Positions 8,316-16,792 of a stretch of DNA of 33,574 bases are shown piece by piece. The position numbers and the translations under genes were made by a program. Origin of the DNA: F23-D06 sp045116675 (GTDB lineage Bacteria; Bacteroidota; Bacteroidia; Bacteroidales; WCHB1-69); assembly GCA_045116675.1 (NCBI GenBank), contig JBGUMF010000096.1, positions 1 to 33,574 of the forward strand, read 5' to 3'. The notes under the pieces were generated by a model. It ran no database searches. It saw only the letters and a program-made list of their open reading frames with translations, and was not told the origin of the DNA. Numbering within the stretch: the stretch's first letter is position 1; each line of letters begins with the position of its first letter.

Positions 8316-9473
8316 ATGCTCACTCTTTTGCTCACACTGTGTTATCTTTTCGGCATCCCGCTCGCCCTGATGCTGTTGGCCAAACGCTGGCCCATCATTG
8401 AAAAAATCAGCCCTATGGTGATTTTATATGTCATCGGATTGCTTGTGGGCAATTGCGGATGGCTGGGGGTGAATGCGACGAACATCTGCTCCCAAGTCTC
8501 CAATGTGGTGGTGCTGCTCACCATCCCCCTCATGTTGTTGGGCTGCGATTATAAAACGTTGTCGGCGAAGATGGCTCTGAAGGCCTTTTTCATCGGTCTG
8601 CTCAGTGTGCTGGCTGTTACGGTGGCGGGCTTTTTCATGTTCCGCGGACAGGCGGCGGCATCCGGGGTGGAAGGGACTGATTTTGCAAAAATCAGCGCTG
8701 TGATGACGGGTATCTACATCGGTGGCATCCCGAATCTGGCACCCGTGTCCAAGGCCGTTGACCTGCCGCAGCACCTCTTCCTGCTGGTTTCCAGCTACGA
8801 CCTGATTGTTACGGGATTGTATCTTGTTGTTATAGTGTTCTTTGGGAATTTTATAGTTAGAAGTGTTTTTGGCAAGAAGAAGGGTGGTGTTGATTCGGGA
8901 AATGACAATTTCGGAATTACGGAATCTGAAAAAAAGCCTTTCCCGAAAATAGTGCTCAACCGTGTGATGGGCATCCTGGTGTCCATTCTGATTGCCGCGG
9001 TGGCGTATGCCGTTTCACTGTTACTGCCAGTAAAAAACAGCGTCGCTGTCATCATTGTTGCCATCACCACCTTGTCCATAGCCGTATCTTTTTGGAAGCC
9101 CATAAAACGACTGGAGGGCACCTTCGATATGGGCTTGTATTTCGTTTATGTGTTCTGTCTGGCGGTGGCCACGATGGTGAATGTGCATGACCTGGAGCTG
9201 TCGCGCTACCTGTTCATCCTTTATTATATAGGATTCGCGGTGTTCGGATCGTTAGTGTTGCAGCTGATGTTCGCCAAACTGTTGAAGGTGGACGGCGACC
9301 TGACACTGGCCGCCTCCATCGCGTTCATCAATTCGCCGCCTTTTGTGCCCATGGTGGCCGCCGTGCTGAAGAACAAGGATGTCATCCTGCCAGGCATCGC
9401 CATCGGACTGTTGGGGTACGCCGTGGGCAACTACTTGGGCATAGCGATGTTCTGGCTACTCGCCGGGGCGTGA
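8316..9473 (+). CDS. DUF819 family integral membrane protein (YjcL-like)
   Basis: A 385-residue polytopic membrane protein with about 10 hydrophobic helices. Recognisable family patterns are 'MVILYVIGLLVGN' near residue 31, 'VVVLLTIPLMLLGCD' near 65, 'MTGIYIGGIPNLAPVSKAV' near 131, and the C-terminal 'FINSPPFVPMVAAVLKNKD...PGIAIGLLGYAVGNYLG'. DUF819 proteins are inner-membrane proteins of unknown function, thought to be transporter-like. A cytoplasmic charged loop (GKKKGGVDSGNDN) splits the two halves. The frame stays open back to an ATG at 8208, but that N-terminal extension is polar, unlike the family, and spans the promoter-like TACTTTTG at 8284, so I place the start at 8316. A bidirectional terminator follows. 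Confidence 0.9.
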   Translation: MLTLLLTLCYLFGIPLALMLLAKRWPIIEKISPMVILYVIGLLVGNCGWLGVNATNICSQVSNVVVLLTIPLMLLGCDYKTLSAKMALKAFFIGLLSVLAVTVAGFFMFRGQAAASGVEGTDFAKISAVMTGIYIGGIPNLAPVSKAVDLPQHLFLLVSSYDLIVTGLYLVVIVFFGNFIVRSVFGKKKGGVDSGNDNFGITESEKKPFPKIVLNRVMGILVSILIAAVAYAVSLLLPVKNSVAVIIVAITTLSIAVSFWKPIKRLEGTFDMGLYFVYVFCLAVATMVNVHDLELSRYLFILYYIGFAVFGSLVLQLMFAKLLKVDGDLTLAASIAFINSPPFVPMVAAVLKNKDVILPGIAIGLLGYAVGNYLGIAMFWLLAGA

Positions 9474-9496
9474 GTGTTCCTGTTTTTTGATACTAA

Positions 9497-9526
9497 AAAA
9501 GGCAGCCCTGTGTAGGACTGCCTTTT
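9497..9526. terminator. Bidirectional intrinsic terminator between DUF819 and lipoprotein genes
   Basis: AAAAGGCAG (9497-9505) pairs with CTGCCTTTT (9518-9526) around a 12-base loop. A-rich and T-rich flanks make it able to serve both convergent genes, which end at 9473 (plus) and 9546 (minus). Confidence 0.85.
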
Positions 9527-9545
9527 CGTTTATAGGGGATGTTTC

Positions 9546-10475
9546 CTATTTTTTATAGTCATAAGTGTAGATTTCGGATATGGAATTACGGTAGATGTCA
9601 CCCTCTAAGGTTTGTTTGTAAGAGCAAGTTTGCATAGTGGGGAGGTCTTTCTCATAGGTGTATATGTAATCGCGTTCCTCATGCACATTGTTGGAGTTTT
9701 CGGCAACCACGCGGGTGACATTGTTCTGGGACATGATTTGAAGATAACTATACTCACTAATGTCAAACAGGCCGTAGAACGGATTGGTTTTGTTATCATA
9801 CGTGTAATTGGCGGTAGTGGTGGAAGCACCTCTCAGCATGGTCATTTTGCTGATGTTGTTGCCCGTCCACTCGAAATTGATGTCGTATGATTCAATCTCC
9901 TTCGTGTTGGGGTCGGATTGGATGGATTTCATCATTTCTTTCAGGGACTGGATGTTGGCATTCGGGATGAAGAAGCGGAGCATGTTGATGGGCAGAGGGC
10001 TGACAGCGGCTTTCTTGGCATCATAGTCTGTGACGGCAATCTTGGTCACTTTCCCATTTTCATGGGAGAACACATACGTGATCATTTTCTCGGTGCCGTT
10101 ATAGCCGTCGATGGTGGAGATTTTGCCTTTATCGTAGGAGATGGTATAACGTCCGGCGGTGCCCCAAGAAACGGACACAAGACGTTTGCCGTCGTATTCG
10201 TAATTTTCAGTGTACATCAATTCCCCTTTGTCGTTATAGTGGGTGATGCTTTTCAGCATTTTGCCATCCCAGTTCCAAATTTCACTGACATACTTGGAAA
10301 TATTGCTGGTGCCCACATCATTCCAGACGTCGTTCAAGTACATCTGCAAGGTGGTGCTTGATGAGTAACTGATTCTGTCAATTTTGTTTTTCGGGGTGTA
10401 CTGACCCTCTTTTTCGCAAGAGACAAAAAACAATCCGAGGACCAAGACGGTTCCTAATAAAATAGTTTTTTTCAT
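9546..10475 (-). CDS. Lipoprotein with YD-repeat-like motifs (DUF4595-like)
   Basis: A 309-residue protein with a lipoprotein signal: MKKTILL, a hydrophobic core and FFVSC with the lipidated Cys at position 20, followed by EKEGQ. The body carries repeated 'YDGKRLVSVSW', 'YDKGKISTIDGY', 'HENGKVTKIAV' and 'WTGNNISKMTM' strands, the short YD/RHS-like beta repeats seen in Bacteroides DUF4595-type lipoproteins. The family assignment is by pattern only. It is probably anchored in the outer membrane or periplasm; function unknown. It is a single gene with its own promoter-like TATCTTTG (10520-10527), and converges on the DUF819 gene across a shared terminator. The first ATG after the promoter is the obvious start. 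Confidence 0.85.
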   Translation of the reverse strand: MKKTILLGTVLVLGLFFVSCEKEGQYTPKNKIDRISYSSSTTLQMYLNDVWNDVGTSNISKYVSEIWNWDGKMLKSITHYNDKGELMYTENYEYDGKRLVSVSWGTAGRYTISYDKGKISTIDGYNGTEKMITYVFSHENGKVTKIAVTDYDAKKAAVSPLPINMLRFFIPNANIQSLKEMMKSIQSDPNTKEIESYDINFEWTGNNISKMTMLRGASTTTANYTYDNKTNPFYGLFDISEYSYLQIMSQNNVTRVVAENSNNVHEERDYIYTYEKDLPTMQTCSYKQTLEGDIYRNSISEIYTYDYKK

Positions 10476-10519
10476 AAGTTATGAATTTAAATTAAACAAT
10501 AGGCTTGAAAAAAAGCGCA

Positions 10520-10527
10520 CAAAGATA
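10520..10527 (-). promoter_or_regulatory. -7 box (TATCTTTG) for the lipoprotein gene
   Basis: The minus strand reads TATCTTTG, a match to TAnnTTTG, 45 bases upstream of the ATG at 10475. It is divergent from the iorA promoter box about 45 bases away. Confidence 0.45.
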
Positions 10528-10571
10528 CAATTTATCGTGAAATAGTCGGATGCTGGTTTGCATTTTTTTGT

Positions 10572-10579
10572 TATTTTTG
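10572..10579 (+). promoter_or_regulatory. -7 box (TATTTTTG) for the iorA transcription unit
   Basis: TATTTTTG matches TAnnTTTG and predicts transcription from about 10586, leaving a leader of about 100 bases before the ATG at 10684. A TTTG at 10557-10560 is too close to be a standard -33 box. Confidence 0.45.
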
Positions 10580-10596
10580 CAGGTTTGAAAATAAAT

Positions 10597-10619
10597 ATGA
10601 TGGATACCTGTCCCATCAT
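10597..10619 (+). other. Small hairpin in the iorA leader
   Basis: ATGATGG (10597-10603) and CCATCAT (10613-10619) can form a 7-bp stem with a 9-base loop soon after the predicted transcription start. No T-run follows, so it is not a terminator; it may stabilise the transcript or be chance. Confidence 0.3.
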
Positions 10620-10683
10620 GGTTTGTTTTTGTGATTGAAATCTTATAAATTATTATAAATCATTGTATTAAAAAAACCTCTTT

Positions 10684-12291
10684 ATGGCAAAAACATTATT
10701 TTTAGGAGACGAGGCTGTTGCCCAGGCTGCATTGGATGCGGGCTTGTCGGGCGTGTACGCCTATCCGGGAACCCCCTCCACGGAAATCACCGAATTTATC
10801 CAGAACTCGAAGCAGGGTCGTGCCGGCGAGGTCCACAGCATCTGGGCCGGTAACGAGAAGACCGCCATGGAGTCCGCCATCGGCATGTCATACGCCGGCA
10901 AGCGTTCCATGGTCTGCATGAAGCATGTGGGCTTGAATGTGGCCGCTGACCCGTTCATGAACGCTTCCATCACGGGTGCCAACGGCGGCATGGTGGTGGT
11001 GGTGGCCGATGACCCCTCCATGCACTCCTCCCAGGATGAGCAGGATTCGCGCTACTATGCCAAGTTCGCGTTGATCCCATCCTTCGAGCCCTCCAACCAG
11101 CAGGAAGCCTACGACATCACGTATGCCGCTTTCGACTTTTCGGAGAGATACCACACGCCGGTCCTGATCCGTCTGACCACGCGCCTGTCGCACTCCCGCG
11201 CCGGCGTGGAGCGCAAGGCCGAGCGCCCGCAGAACCCGCTGCACATCGAGGAGAACCCCAAACAGTTCATCCTGCTTCCCGCCAACGCCCGCGTGCACTA
11301 CCGTACCCTGCTTGGCAAACAGGACGCTTTTGAGGAGGAATCCTTCAACTCCCCGTTCAACAAGTACATCGACGGTGCCGACAAGAAGATGGGTATCATC
11401 GCTTCCGGTATCGCATACAACTATCTGATGGAGAACTTCGAGGGTGGCAAGTGCCCGTACCCGGTACTGAAGATCTCCCAATATCCGCTGCCGTCCAAGC
11501 TCATCGCCAAGATGGTGGACGAGTGCGAGACGGTGTTGGTGGCCGAAGAGGGCTATCCCTTCATCGAAGAGCAGGTGCGTGGCATTCTGAACCGCACGGG
11601 CAACATCATCGGACGTCTTTCCGGCGCACTGCCGCGTGACGGCGAACTCAACCCGAATCTCGTGGCCAAGGCCCTCGGTCTTCCCGACACCTACGGCACG
11701 CCGATTCCGGACCTCGTGGTGCCTCGTCCGCCCGCGTTGTGCGTGGGCTGCCCGCACATCGACTCCTACAACGCCATCAACGCCGCCATGGAGAAATATG
11801 GCAAGGGCAAAGTGTTTGCCGACATCGGCTGCTACACGTTAGGTGCGCTTCCGCCGTACAACGCCATCTACACTACCGTGGATATGGGCGCCTCCATCAC
11901 GATGGCCAAGGGTGCTGCCGACGCAGGCATGCGTCCCGTGCTGGCGGTCATCGGCGACTCCACGTTCACCCACAGCGGCATGACCTCCCTGCTCGACTGC
12001 ATTTACGAGAACACCCCTGTTACGGTGATGATTCTCGACAACAGCACTACGGGCATGACCGGCGGTCAGGACTCCCACGCTCTCGGAGTGCTCGGCGAGA
12101 TCTGCAAGGGCCTCGGCGTGAAAGAGGATCATATCCACCGTATCAACCCGCTGAAGGCTCACCATGAGGAGAATGTGGCTATCATCGAGAAGGAACTCGA
12201 ATACGAAGGCGTGTCTGTCATCATCCCGACGCGCGAGTGTATCCAGACTCTCAGCCGCCGCATGAAAAAACAGCAGGCTGCAAAGAAGTAA
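10684..12291 (+). CDS. iorA: Indolepyruvate:ferredoxin oxidoreductase, alpha subunit (short form without ferredoxin domain)
   Basis: A 535-residue thiamine-diphosphate enzyme that oxidatively decarboxylates aryl pyruvates (indolepyruvate, phenylpyruvate) to aryl-acetyl-CoA, passing electrons to ferredoxin, or runs in reverse for aromatic amino-acid synthesis. The N-terminal pyrimidine-binding domain contains AYPGTPSTEI near residue 26. The C-terminal pyrophosphate-binding domain contains CVGCPH (C353, C356), GDS near 424, and DNSTTGMTGGQDS. The archaeal protein has about 100 further residues with two [4Fe-4S] clusters. This one stops at SRRMKKQQAAKK and has no Cys-rich tail, which I believe is usual for Bacteroidales homologues. 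It is followed by iorB after 107 bases. The long leader and strong codon bias suggest high expression (inference). Confidence 0.95.
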   Translation: MAKTLFLGDEAVAQAALDAGLSGVYAYPGTPSTEITEFIQNSKQGRAGEVHSIWAGNEKTAMESAIGMSYAGKRSMVCMKHVGLNVAADPFMNASITGANGGMVVVVADDPSMHSSQDEQDSRYYAKFALIPSFEPSNQQEAYDITYAAFDFSERYHTPVLIRLTTRLSHSRAGVERKAERPQNPLHIEENPKQFILLPANARVHYRTLLGKQDAFEEESFNSPFNKYIDGADKKMGIIASGIAYNYLMENFEGGKCPYPVLKISQYPLPSKLIAKMVDECETVLVAEEGYPFIEEQVRGILNRTGNIIGRLSGALPRDGELNPNLVAKALGLPDTYGTPIPDLVVPRPPALCVGCPHIDSYNAINAAMEKYGKGKVFADIGCYTLGALPPYNAIYTTVDMGASITMAKGAADAGMRPVLAVIGDSTFTHSGMTSLLDCIYENTPVTVMILDNSTTGMTGGQDSHALGVLGEICKGLGVKEDHIHRINPLKAHHEENVAIIEKELEYEGVSVIIPTRECIQTLSRRMKKQQAAKK

Positions 12292-12296
12292 CCGTT

Positions 12297-12357
12297 AGAC
12301 CAAAGACCATAGACTTGAGACTTTTTTCTCCGGTCTATGGCCTCCGGTCTTCAGTCT
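12297..12357 (+). other. Extended imperfect palindrome between iorA and iorB
   Basis: The iorA-iorB gap folds into a long hairpin. AGAC (12297-12300) pairs with GTCT (12354-12357), AAGACC (12303-12308) with GGTCTT (12346-12351), and CCATAGAC (12307-12314) with GTCTATGG (12333-12340). GAGA (12317-12320) can also pair with TCTC (12327-12330) at the tip. The two CC bases at 12307-12308 are shared by two alternative stems, and 12341-12345 bulges out. No T-run follows the outer stem. It could be a processing or stability hairpin tuning iorA against iorB, or a REP-like dispersed element. Confidence 0.6.
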
Positions 12358-12398
12358 GAAATTGTAAAAAAATAGTAACAAACTACAAGTTTAAGAAA

Positions 12399-12977
12399 AT
12401 GAAAATCGACATCATATTAGCAGGTGTAGGCGGTCAGGGCATCCTCTCCATCGCCACCATCGTCGGCTACGCAGCCGTCAAAAGAGGAATGTATATGAAA
12501 CAGGCCGAGGTTCACGGCATGAGCCAGCGCGGTGGCGACGTGCAGTCGCACTTCCGTCTCTCGGACCAGGAGATCGCCTCCGACCTTATCCCGATGGGCA
12601 AGGCCGACATGATCATCTCCGTGGAACCCATGGAGTCGTTGCGCTATCTCCCGTGGCTCAATCCGGAGACTGGCTGGCTGATCACCAACGACCAGCCGTT
12701 CGTGAACATCCCCAACTATCCGGATTTCGACAAGTTGAACGCCGAGTTGGGCAAGTTGAAGAACAAGGTGGTCATCAATGCGGACAAGATTGCGAAGGAC
12801 CTCGGTTCCGCCCGTTCCGCCAACATGGTCATTCTGGGTGCCGCTTCCCCGTACCTGGGCATTCCGTTTGAGGAGATTGAGGCAGCCGTCCGCGAGAACT
12901 TCGCCCGCAAGGGTGAGGACGTTGTCAACGTCAACATCGCCTGCCTGCGTGCAGGTAAGGAGTTCGCCGAGAAATAA
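12399..12977 (+). CDS. iorB: Indolepyruvate:ferredoxin oxidoreductase, beta subunit
   Basis: A 192-residue subunit of the 2-oxoacid:acceptor oxidoreductase gamma-type family. The N-terminal glycine loop reads ILAGVGGQGILS (residues 6-17), followed by the family's 'EVHGMSQRGGDVQSHFR' segment, which packs on the thiamine-diphosphate subunit. The ending 'VVNVNIACLRAGKEF' is typical of IorB. It partners the IorA subunit encoded immediately upstream in converting aryl pyruvates. No Shine-Dalgarno sequence is visible; the start is the ATG in an A-rich context that gives the family-standard N-terminus. mreC follows after 21 bases. Confidence 0.94.
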   Translation: MKIDIILAGVGGQGILSIATIVGYAAVKRGMYMKQAEVHGMSQRGGDVQSHFRLSDQEIASDLIPMGKADMIISVEPMESLRYLPWLNPETGWLITNDQPFVNIPNYPDFDKLNAELGKLKNKVVINADKIAKDLGSARSANMVILGAASPYLGIPFEEIEAAVRENFARKGEDVVNVNIACLRAGKEFAEK

Positions 12978-12998
12978 TTGTGACCCTATTGGACGTGG

Positions 12999-13847
12999 AT
13001 GAACAACCTGATTGAATTTTTCAGAAAAAATTTCCACTATTTCCTGTTCGCGGTTCTTCTGGTGGTGAGCCTGGTGCTGCTCGGGAAATCGTTGGCGTAC
13101 AGTGAGTACAAGTTCGCCAGGATTTGCCAGAGCACGGTTGGCCCCATCCAGAAGAACTGGGCGGAAATGATTCATCGTTTCAGCCTCGGACAGGAGAATG
13201 AGGATCTGGTGCGCCAGAACATGGCCCTGATGCGCGAGCAGCAGAATATGTTCATGGAGAAGGAGGACACGGTGCTTTCCATGATGTCGGAAACCGACTC
13301 CCTCCATCCCAAGAGCGTACGGCTGTATGACTATACCTACGCCCATGTCATCTACAACACCACCGATCAGGCGTTCAACTACATCATCATTGACAAGGGC
13401 CAGCGTGACGGCATTTGCCGTGACATGGCCGTCACCGGGCCGAAAGGCGTGGTAGGTGTGGTGAGCGATGTCTCCAACAACTTCGCCTCCATCATCTCCA
13501 TCCTGCATCCCGATTCCCGTATCAGCGCCATTGTCTCGCCCATCAACCAGGTGGGTACTGTGGTCTGGGAGAGCGGTGATCCCTCCGTGGCCTACTTGGA
13601 GAACATCCCGCAGCATCTGGAAATCAACATCGGCGATTCTGTGCTGACCAGCGGCTATTCCAACATCTTCCCCAAGGGCCTGCTGGTGGGTACCGTCAAG
13701 GAGGTGTCGGTGGGTAAGAATGCCAGCTTCCTGACCATCAAGGTGAAACTGGCTACGGATTTCAAACGTTTGAATACGGTTTATCTGATTGAGAACTTGT
13801 ATAAATCCGAATTGGACACATTAAAAGCCAACTTCAAAGATGAATAA
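12999..13847 (+). CDS. mreC: Rod shape-determining protein MreC
   Basis: A 282-residue bitopic inner-membrane protein of the elongasome, scaffolding peptidoglycan synthesis along the cell side wall. Residues 14-29 form the single transmembrane helix. Residues about 60-95 form the coiled coil (FSLGQENEDLVRQNMALM). The periplasmic beta-barrel domain follows with 'YNYIIIDKGQRDGI', 'MAVTGPKGVVGVVSDV' and 'GDSVLTSGYSNIFPKGLLVG', all family hallmarks. It overlaps mreD by 8 bases, implying translational coupling. mreB is not next to it; iorAB occupies the upstream position. Confidence 0.95.
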   Translation: MNNLIEFFRKNFHYFLFAVLLVVSLVLLGKSLAYSEYKFARICQSTVGPIQKNWAEMIHRFSLGQENEDLVRQNMALMREQQNMFMEKEDTVLSMMSETDSLHPKSVRLYDYTYAHVIYNTTDQAFNYIIIDKGQRDGICRDMAVTGPKGVVGVVSDVSNNFASIISILHPDSRISAIVSPINQVGTVVWESGDPSVAYLENIPQHLEINIGDSVLTSGYSNIFPKGLLVGTVKEVSVGKNASFLTIKVKLATDFKRLNTVYLIENLYKSELDTLKANFKDE

Positions 13848-14355
13848 CGTGTTGTCGAACATATTGCGGTTTGTCATTGTGCTTGTGTTGCAGGTGTTCA
13901 TTTGCAGCAATATTCATCTGTTCGGTTTCGCCACGCCGGCGTTGTATCTGCTGGCTTTATTACTGCTGCCGTTGGAACTGCCCAAATCGGTGCAATATCT
14001 CATTGGTTTTGCCGCCGGCTTTGTGGTGGATATGTTCGCCTACACGTTGGGGGTGAACATGGCGGCCTCCCTGATTGTCATGTTCGTGCGTCCCTATCTG
14101 GTAAAGCTCCTGAACGGTCGCAATACCACGGAGGGCGTGGACAGGCCCGTGCCCGGCGTGAAGGACACGAAATGGATGTTCACATACGTGATTGTGCTCT
14201 CGTTCCTGCACCAGTTTTTGGCCGTGATGCTGGAGGCCTCTTCGTTCCGCCATTTCGGGTACTCGCTCATGGCCATCGTGGCCGACAGCGTGTTCACCGC
14301 TTTCGTGCTGCTGTGCGTGCTCTACATTTTTTATCCCGCCCGTAAAACCCGTTAG
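13840..14355 (+). CDS. mreD: Rod shape-determining protein MreD
   Basis: A 171-residue polytopic inner-membrane protein with about five hydrophobic helices, starting MNNVLSNILRFVIVLVLQVFI. The 'GFAAGFVVDMFAYTLGVNMAA' pattern in the middle is characteristic of MreD. It works with MreC and MreB in the elongasome. The start overlaps the end of mreC, and the stop is 2 bases from the tamL ATG, so the three genes are tightly coupled. The usual next genes (mrdA for PBP2 and rodA) are absent. Confidence 0.92.
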   Translation: MNNVLSNILRFVIVLVLQVFICSNIHLFGFATPALYLLALLLLPLELPKSVQYLIGFAAGFVVDMFAYTLGVNMAASLIVMFVRPYLVKLLNGRNTTEGVDRPVPGVKDTKWMFTYVIVLSFLHQFLAVMLEASSFRHFGYSLMAIVADSVFTAFVLLCVLYIFYPARKTR

Positions 14356-14357
14356 CC

Positions 14358-16751
14358 ATGAGGACAACGTCATTGTATTGGCTGACGTGTGCGTTTCTGA
14401 TAGCCCTTCTGCCCGGATGCCGGTCCACCAAGACCTTGACGGAGGGCCAGTACATGTTGACGAAGAATACGGTGACGGTCGTGGACTCCAAGGATCCTCA
14501 AATCGACAACCTTAAATCATACGTGCGCCCTCTGACGAACAAGAAGTTCATGGGGGTGTTTAACCTGAAAACGATGTGCTATACCGGTGGACAACCCCGT
14601 CTGGACCCCAAGACCGGCAAATGGAAGGATTCCAAATTCCGGCAATGGCTCCGCAACCGTGTCGGCGAGCCGCCCGTGCTGCTCGATTCGACAGAGATTC
14701 AGAGCTCAATATCCCAATTGGGCGTGGTGATGAACAAATACGGCTATTTCGATGCCGCTTTCGATTATAATGTCCGGTTTAAGAAATACAATCCCCAAAA
14801 GGCCTCGGTCCGTTATTTTGTGACGGCCAATGAGCCATATACCGTCAGCAATATACGGTACGATATTGATATTCCGGAGTACCGCAAGATTGTGGTGCTG
14901 AATATGGATAAAACCCTTCTCTATTCGGGAATGCAGTATAGTGAGTCGCTGATCAGCAATGAGTTGACACGCATTATCAGTGATATTAAAGATGAGGGGT
15001 ATTATTATGTGGAGAAATCCGTAATCCACTGTGAGGTGTCGTATGATGAATCGTTGGATACGGCGAGTGCCCCTCCGAAGTCTGTGTCATTGGACATTGT
15101 GATGAAGATTCCGAATGTGGAGAACTCCGACAGGTATTTGTACAAGTACTATTTCAACGACGTTTATATCCAAACCGACTATGATGCCACGGCAGATGCG
15201 TCGCAGCCGTATGACACGGTGCTATACCATAATCGTCGCGATTCGACGAATTTCTATTTTATCACGCCGCATTATGACTGGTTGTCGGGACCGATACAGG
15301 ATTTCAAATACAAGGTGATTGCAGACGCCATCCACATGCATAGGGGAAATCCTTACACGCAGCTGGCCCGCCGTCGCAGCAGCCAGTCGTTGAACCAGTT
15401 GGATAACTTCTCCTTCATGAGTCAGACCTTTGAGGAAAGGTCTGCGCAGATGGATTCCGTGCGCCGGACGGGTGTGTTGGACTCCTATTTCCGTCTGACG
15501 CGCCAAAAGGTGCACAGCATCGGAGGACAGCTGGACTTGCGCAACGACAAGTCGGCCATCTCCTTCTCATATACGAACCGCAACCTGTTCAAGGGCGGAG
15601 AGCATCTCACGTTGAACCTGTCTGGAGGCTACTTCTATTACTCGCTTACCAACCTTTTCCGCAAAGGCTCGCAGTTCACCTATCCGGAGTTTGGCGCCTC
15701 GGTGGCGATGACCTTCCCCAAGCTCTTCCTTTTTCACCGCGCCCAGCAGCGCGATGCGGTCCGCTACAGTACCACCCTGAATTTCGGTGTCAACTATTCG
15801 GGCTTGTATAGGCGTATGGTTTACAATACGAACATCACCTACAACTGGAGTCCGAACTATTACACCAACCATACCATCAGTCCTATCGATGTCAGCACCA
15901 TCAATATCAACAACCGTATCTATTCCGGCATTATCAATTATCATTCTTATCCGGAATCCTATCAGAAGAAGTTCGGGAAATTTTTCCTGCTCTCCCTGAA
16001 ATACGGTATGGATTATCTGGTCCCGTTCAACATCTCATGGAAGAAGGATGTGATGCGTATCTCCATCAATGCGGAGTCATCGGGATTGTTCCTGAAGGGG
16101 TTGAATGCGCTTTTCAGTCCGGGCAAGCGGTGGGTTCTTGCCAAGAACAAGTTGGATGAGGAGGGCTACGACTATTCCACCTTCGAGAAATTTGAGATTA
16201 CCTGGAATTATACGCATACATTCAATAAGAACAACTCCTTTGCCACGAGGCTCAATGCCGGTGTCATCATCCCGCTGGACAAGGATTCCTATGTGCCGTA
16301 TGAGAAGGGTTTCTTCATGGGAACGAGCAACAGCATGAGAGGGTGGAGTTACCGGGGCTTGGGTCCCGGCTCATATGAGCATGGCCTTGACAGCATCTAC
16401 ACGGGCGACATCAAGCTGGAGTGGAATCTGGAGTACCGCGGCACCATTTACGGCTCTTTCAAGTACGGGGTGTTCAGCGATGTGGGTAATATCTGGTTAG
16501 CCCGTGCCAGCGACGACATGCCCGGTGCGGAGTTCTCCTTCAAACGCTTCTATACGGAGCTGGCGGCGGATGTGGGCGTGGGCCTTCGGTTGGATTTCGA
16601 CTTTCTGGTGGTGCGTGTGGACTACGCACTGCCCATCTATGACCCGCAGCGCACGTCACAGGGACGCTGGATAAACAAGAACTGGTTCTCAGGTGCTCAT
16701 CGTTTCAAATGGAACAACGGTCTGAAGATCGCCATCGGATACGCCTTTTAA
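14358..16751 (+). CDS. tamL: BamA/TamA family outer-membrane assembly lipoprotein (TamL-like)
   Basis: A 797-residue Omp85-superfamily protein. The signal ends in a lipobox LLPGC with C21 as the lipidated residue, followed by RSTKTLTEGQYML, the N-terminal pattern of Bacteroidota TamL. Residues ~30-330 hold POTRA-like domains ('SSISQLGVVMNKYGYFDAAF', 'YTVSNIRYDIDIP'). From about 400 on is a 16-strand beta-barrel. The L6-loop lock motif MRGW (R661-G662) is present in 'SMRGWSYRGLGPGS', and the barrel ends NGLKIAIGYAF with the terminal aromatic. Known role: insertion of outer-membrane proteins, normally with TamB. No tamB is next to it here. Its coupling to mreCD suggests co-regulation of wall elongation and outer-membrane growth (inference). 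Confidence 0.92.
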   Translation: MRTTSLYWLTCAFLIALLPGCRSTKTLTEGQYMLTKNTVTVVDSKDPQIDNLKSYVRPLTNKKFMGVFNLKTMCYTGGQPRLDPKTGKWKDSKFRQWLRNRVGEPPVLLDSTEIQSSISQLGVVMNKYGYFDAAFDYNVRFKKYNPQKASVRYFVTANEPYTVSNIRYDIDIPEYRKIVVLNMDKTLLYSGMQYSESLISNELTRIISDIKDEGYYYVEKSVIHCEVSYDESLDTASAPPKSVSLDIVMKIPNVENSDRYLYKYYFNDVYIQTDYDATADASQPYDTVLYHNRRDSTNFYFITPHYDWLSGPIQDFKYKVIADAIHMHRGNPYTQLARRRSSQSLNQLDNFSFMSQTFEERSAQMDSVRRTGVLDSYFRLTRQKVHSIGGQLDLRNDKSAISFSYTNRNLFKGGEHLTLNLSGGYFYYSLTNLFRKGSQFTYPEFGASVAMTFPKLFLFHRAQQRDAVRYSTTLNFGVNYSGLYRRMVYNTNITYNWSPNYYTNHTISPIDVSTININNRIYSGIINYHSYPESYQKKFGKFFLLSLKYGMDYLVPFNISWKKDVMRISINAESSGLFLKGLNALFSPGKRWVLAKNKLDEEGYDYSTFEKFEITWNYTHTFNKNNSFATRLNAGVIIPLDKDSYVPYEKGFFMGTSNSMRGWSYRGLGPGSYEHGLDSIYTGDIKLEWNLEYRGTIYGSFKYGVFSDVGNIWLARASDDMPGAEFSFKRFYTELAADVGVGLRLDFDFLVVRVDYALPIYDPQRTSQGRWINKNWFSGAHRFKWNNGLKIAIGYAF

Positions 16752-16792
16752 TTCGTTTTACTATAGAGAAAATTATTAAATACAATCATAAT

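Noticed and set aside
10888..11757. 289-codon frame antisense to iorA
   Set aside because: Shadow of iorA; composition is unlike any protein family and there is no promoter.
12417..13616. 399-codon open frame antisense to iorB and mreC
   Set aside because: It mirrors two well-conserved genes, has a His/Val/Asp-rich composition typical of antisense frames of GC-rich codon-biased genes, and shows no recognisable domain.
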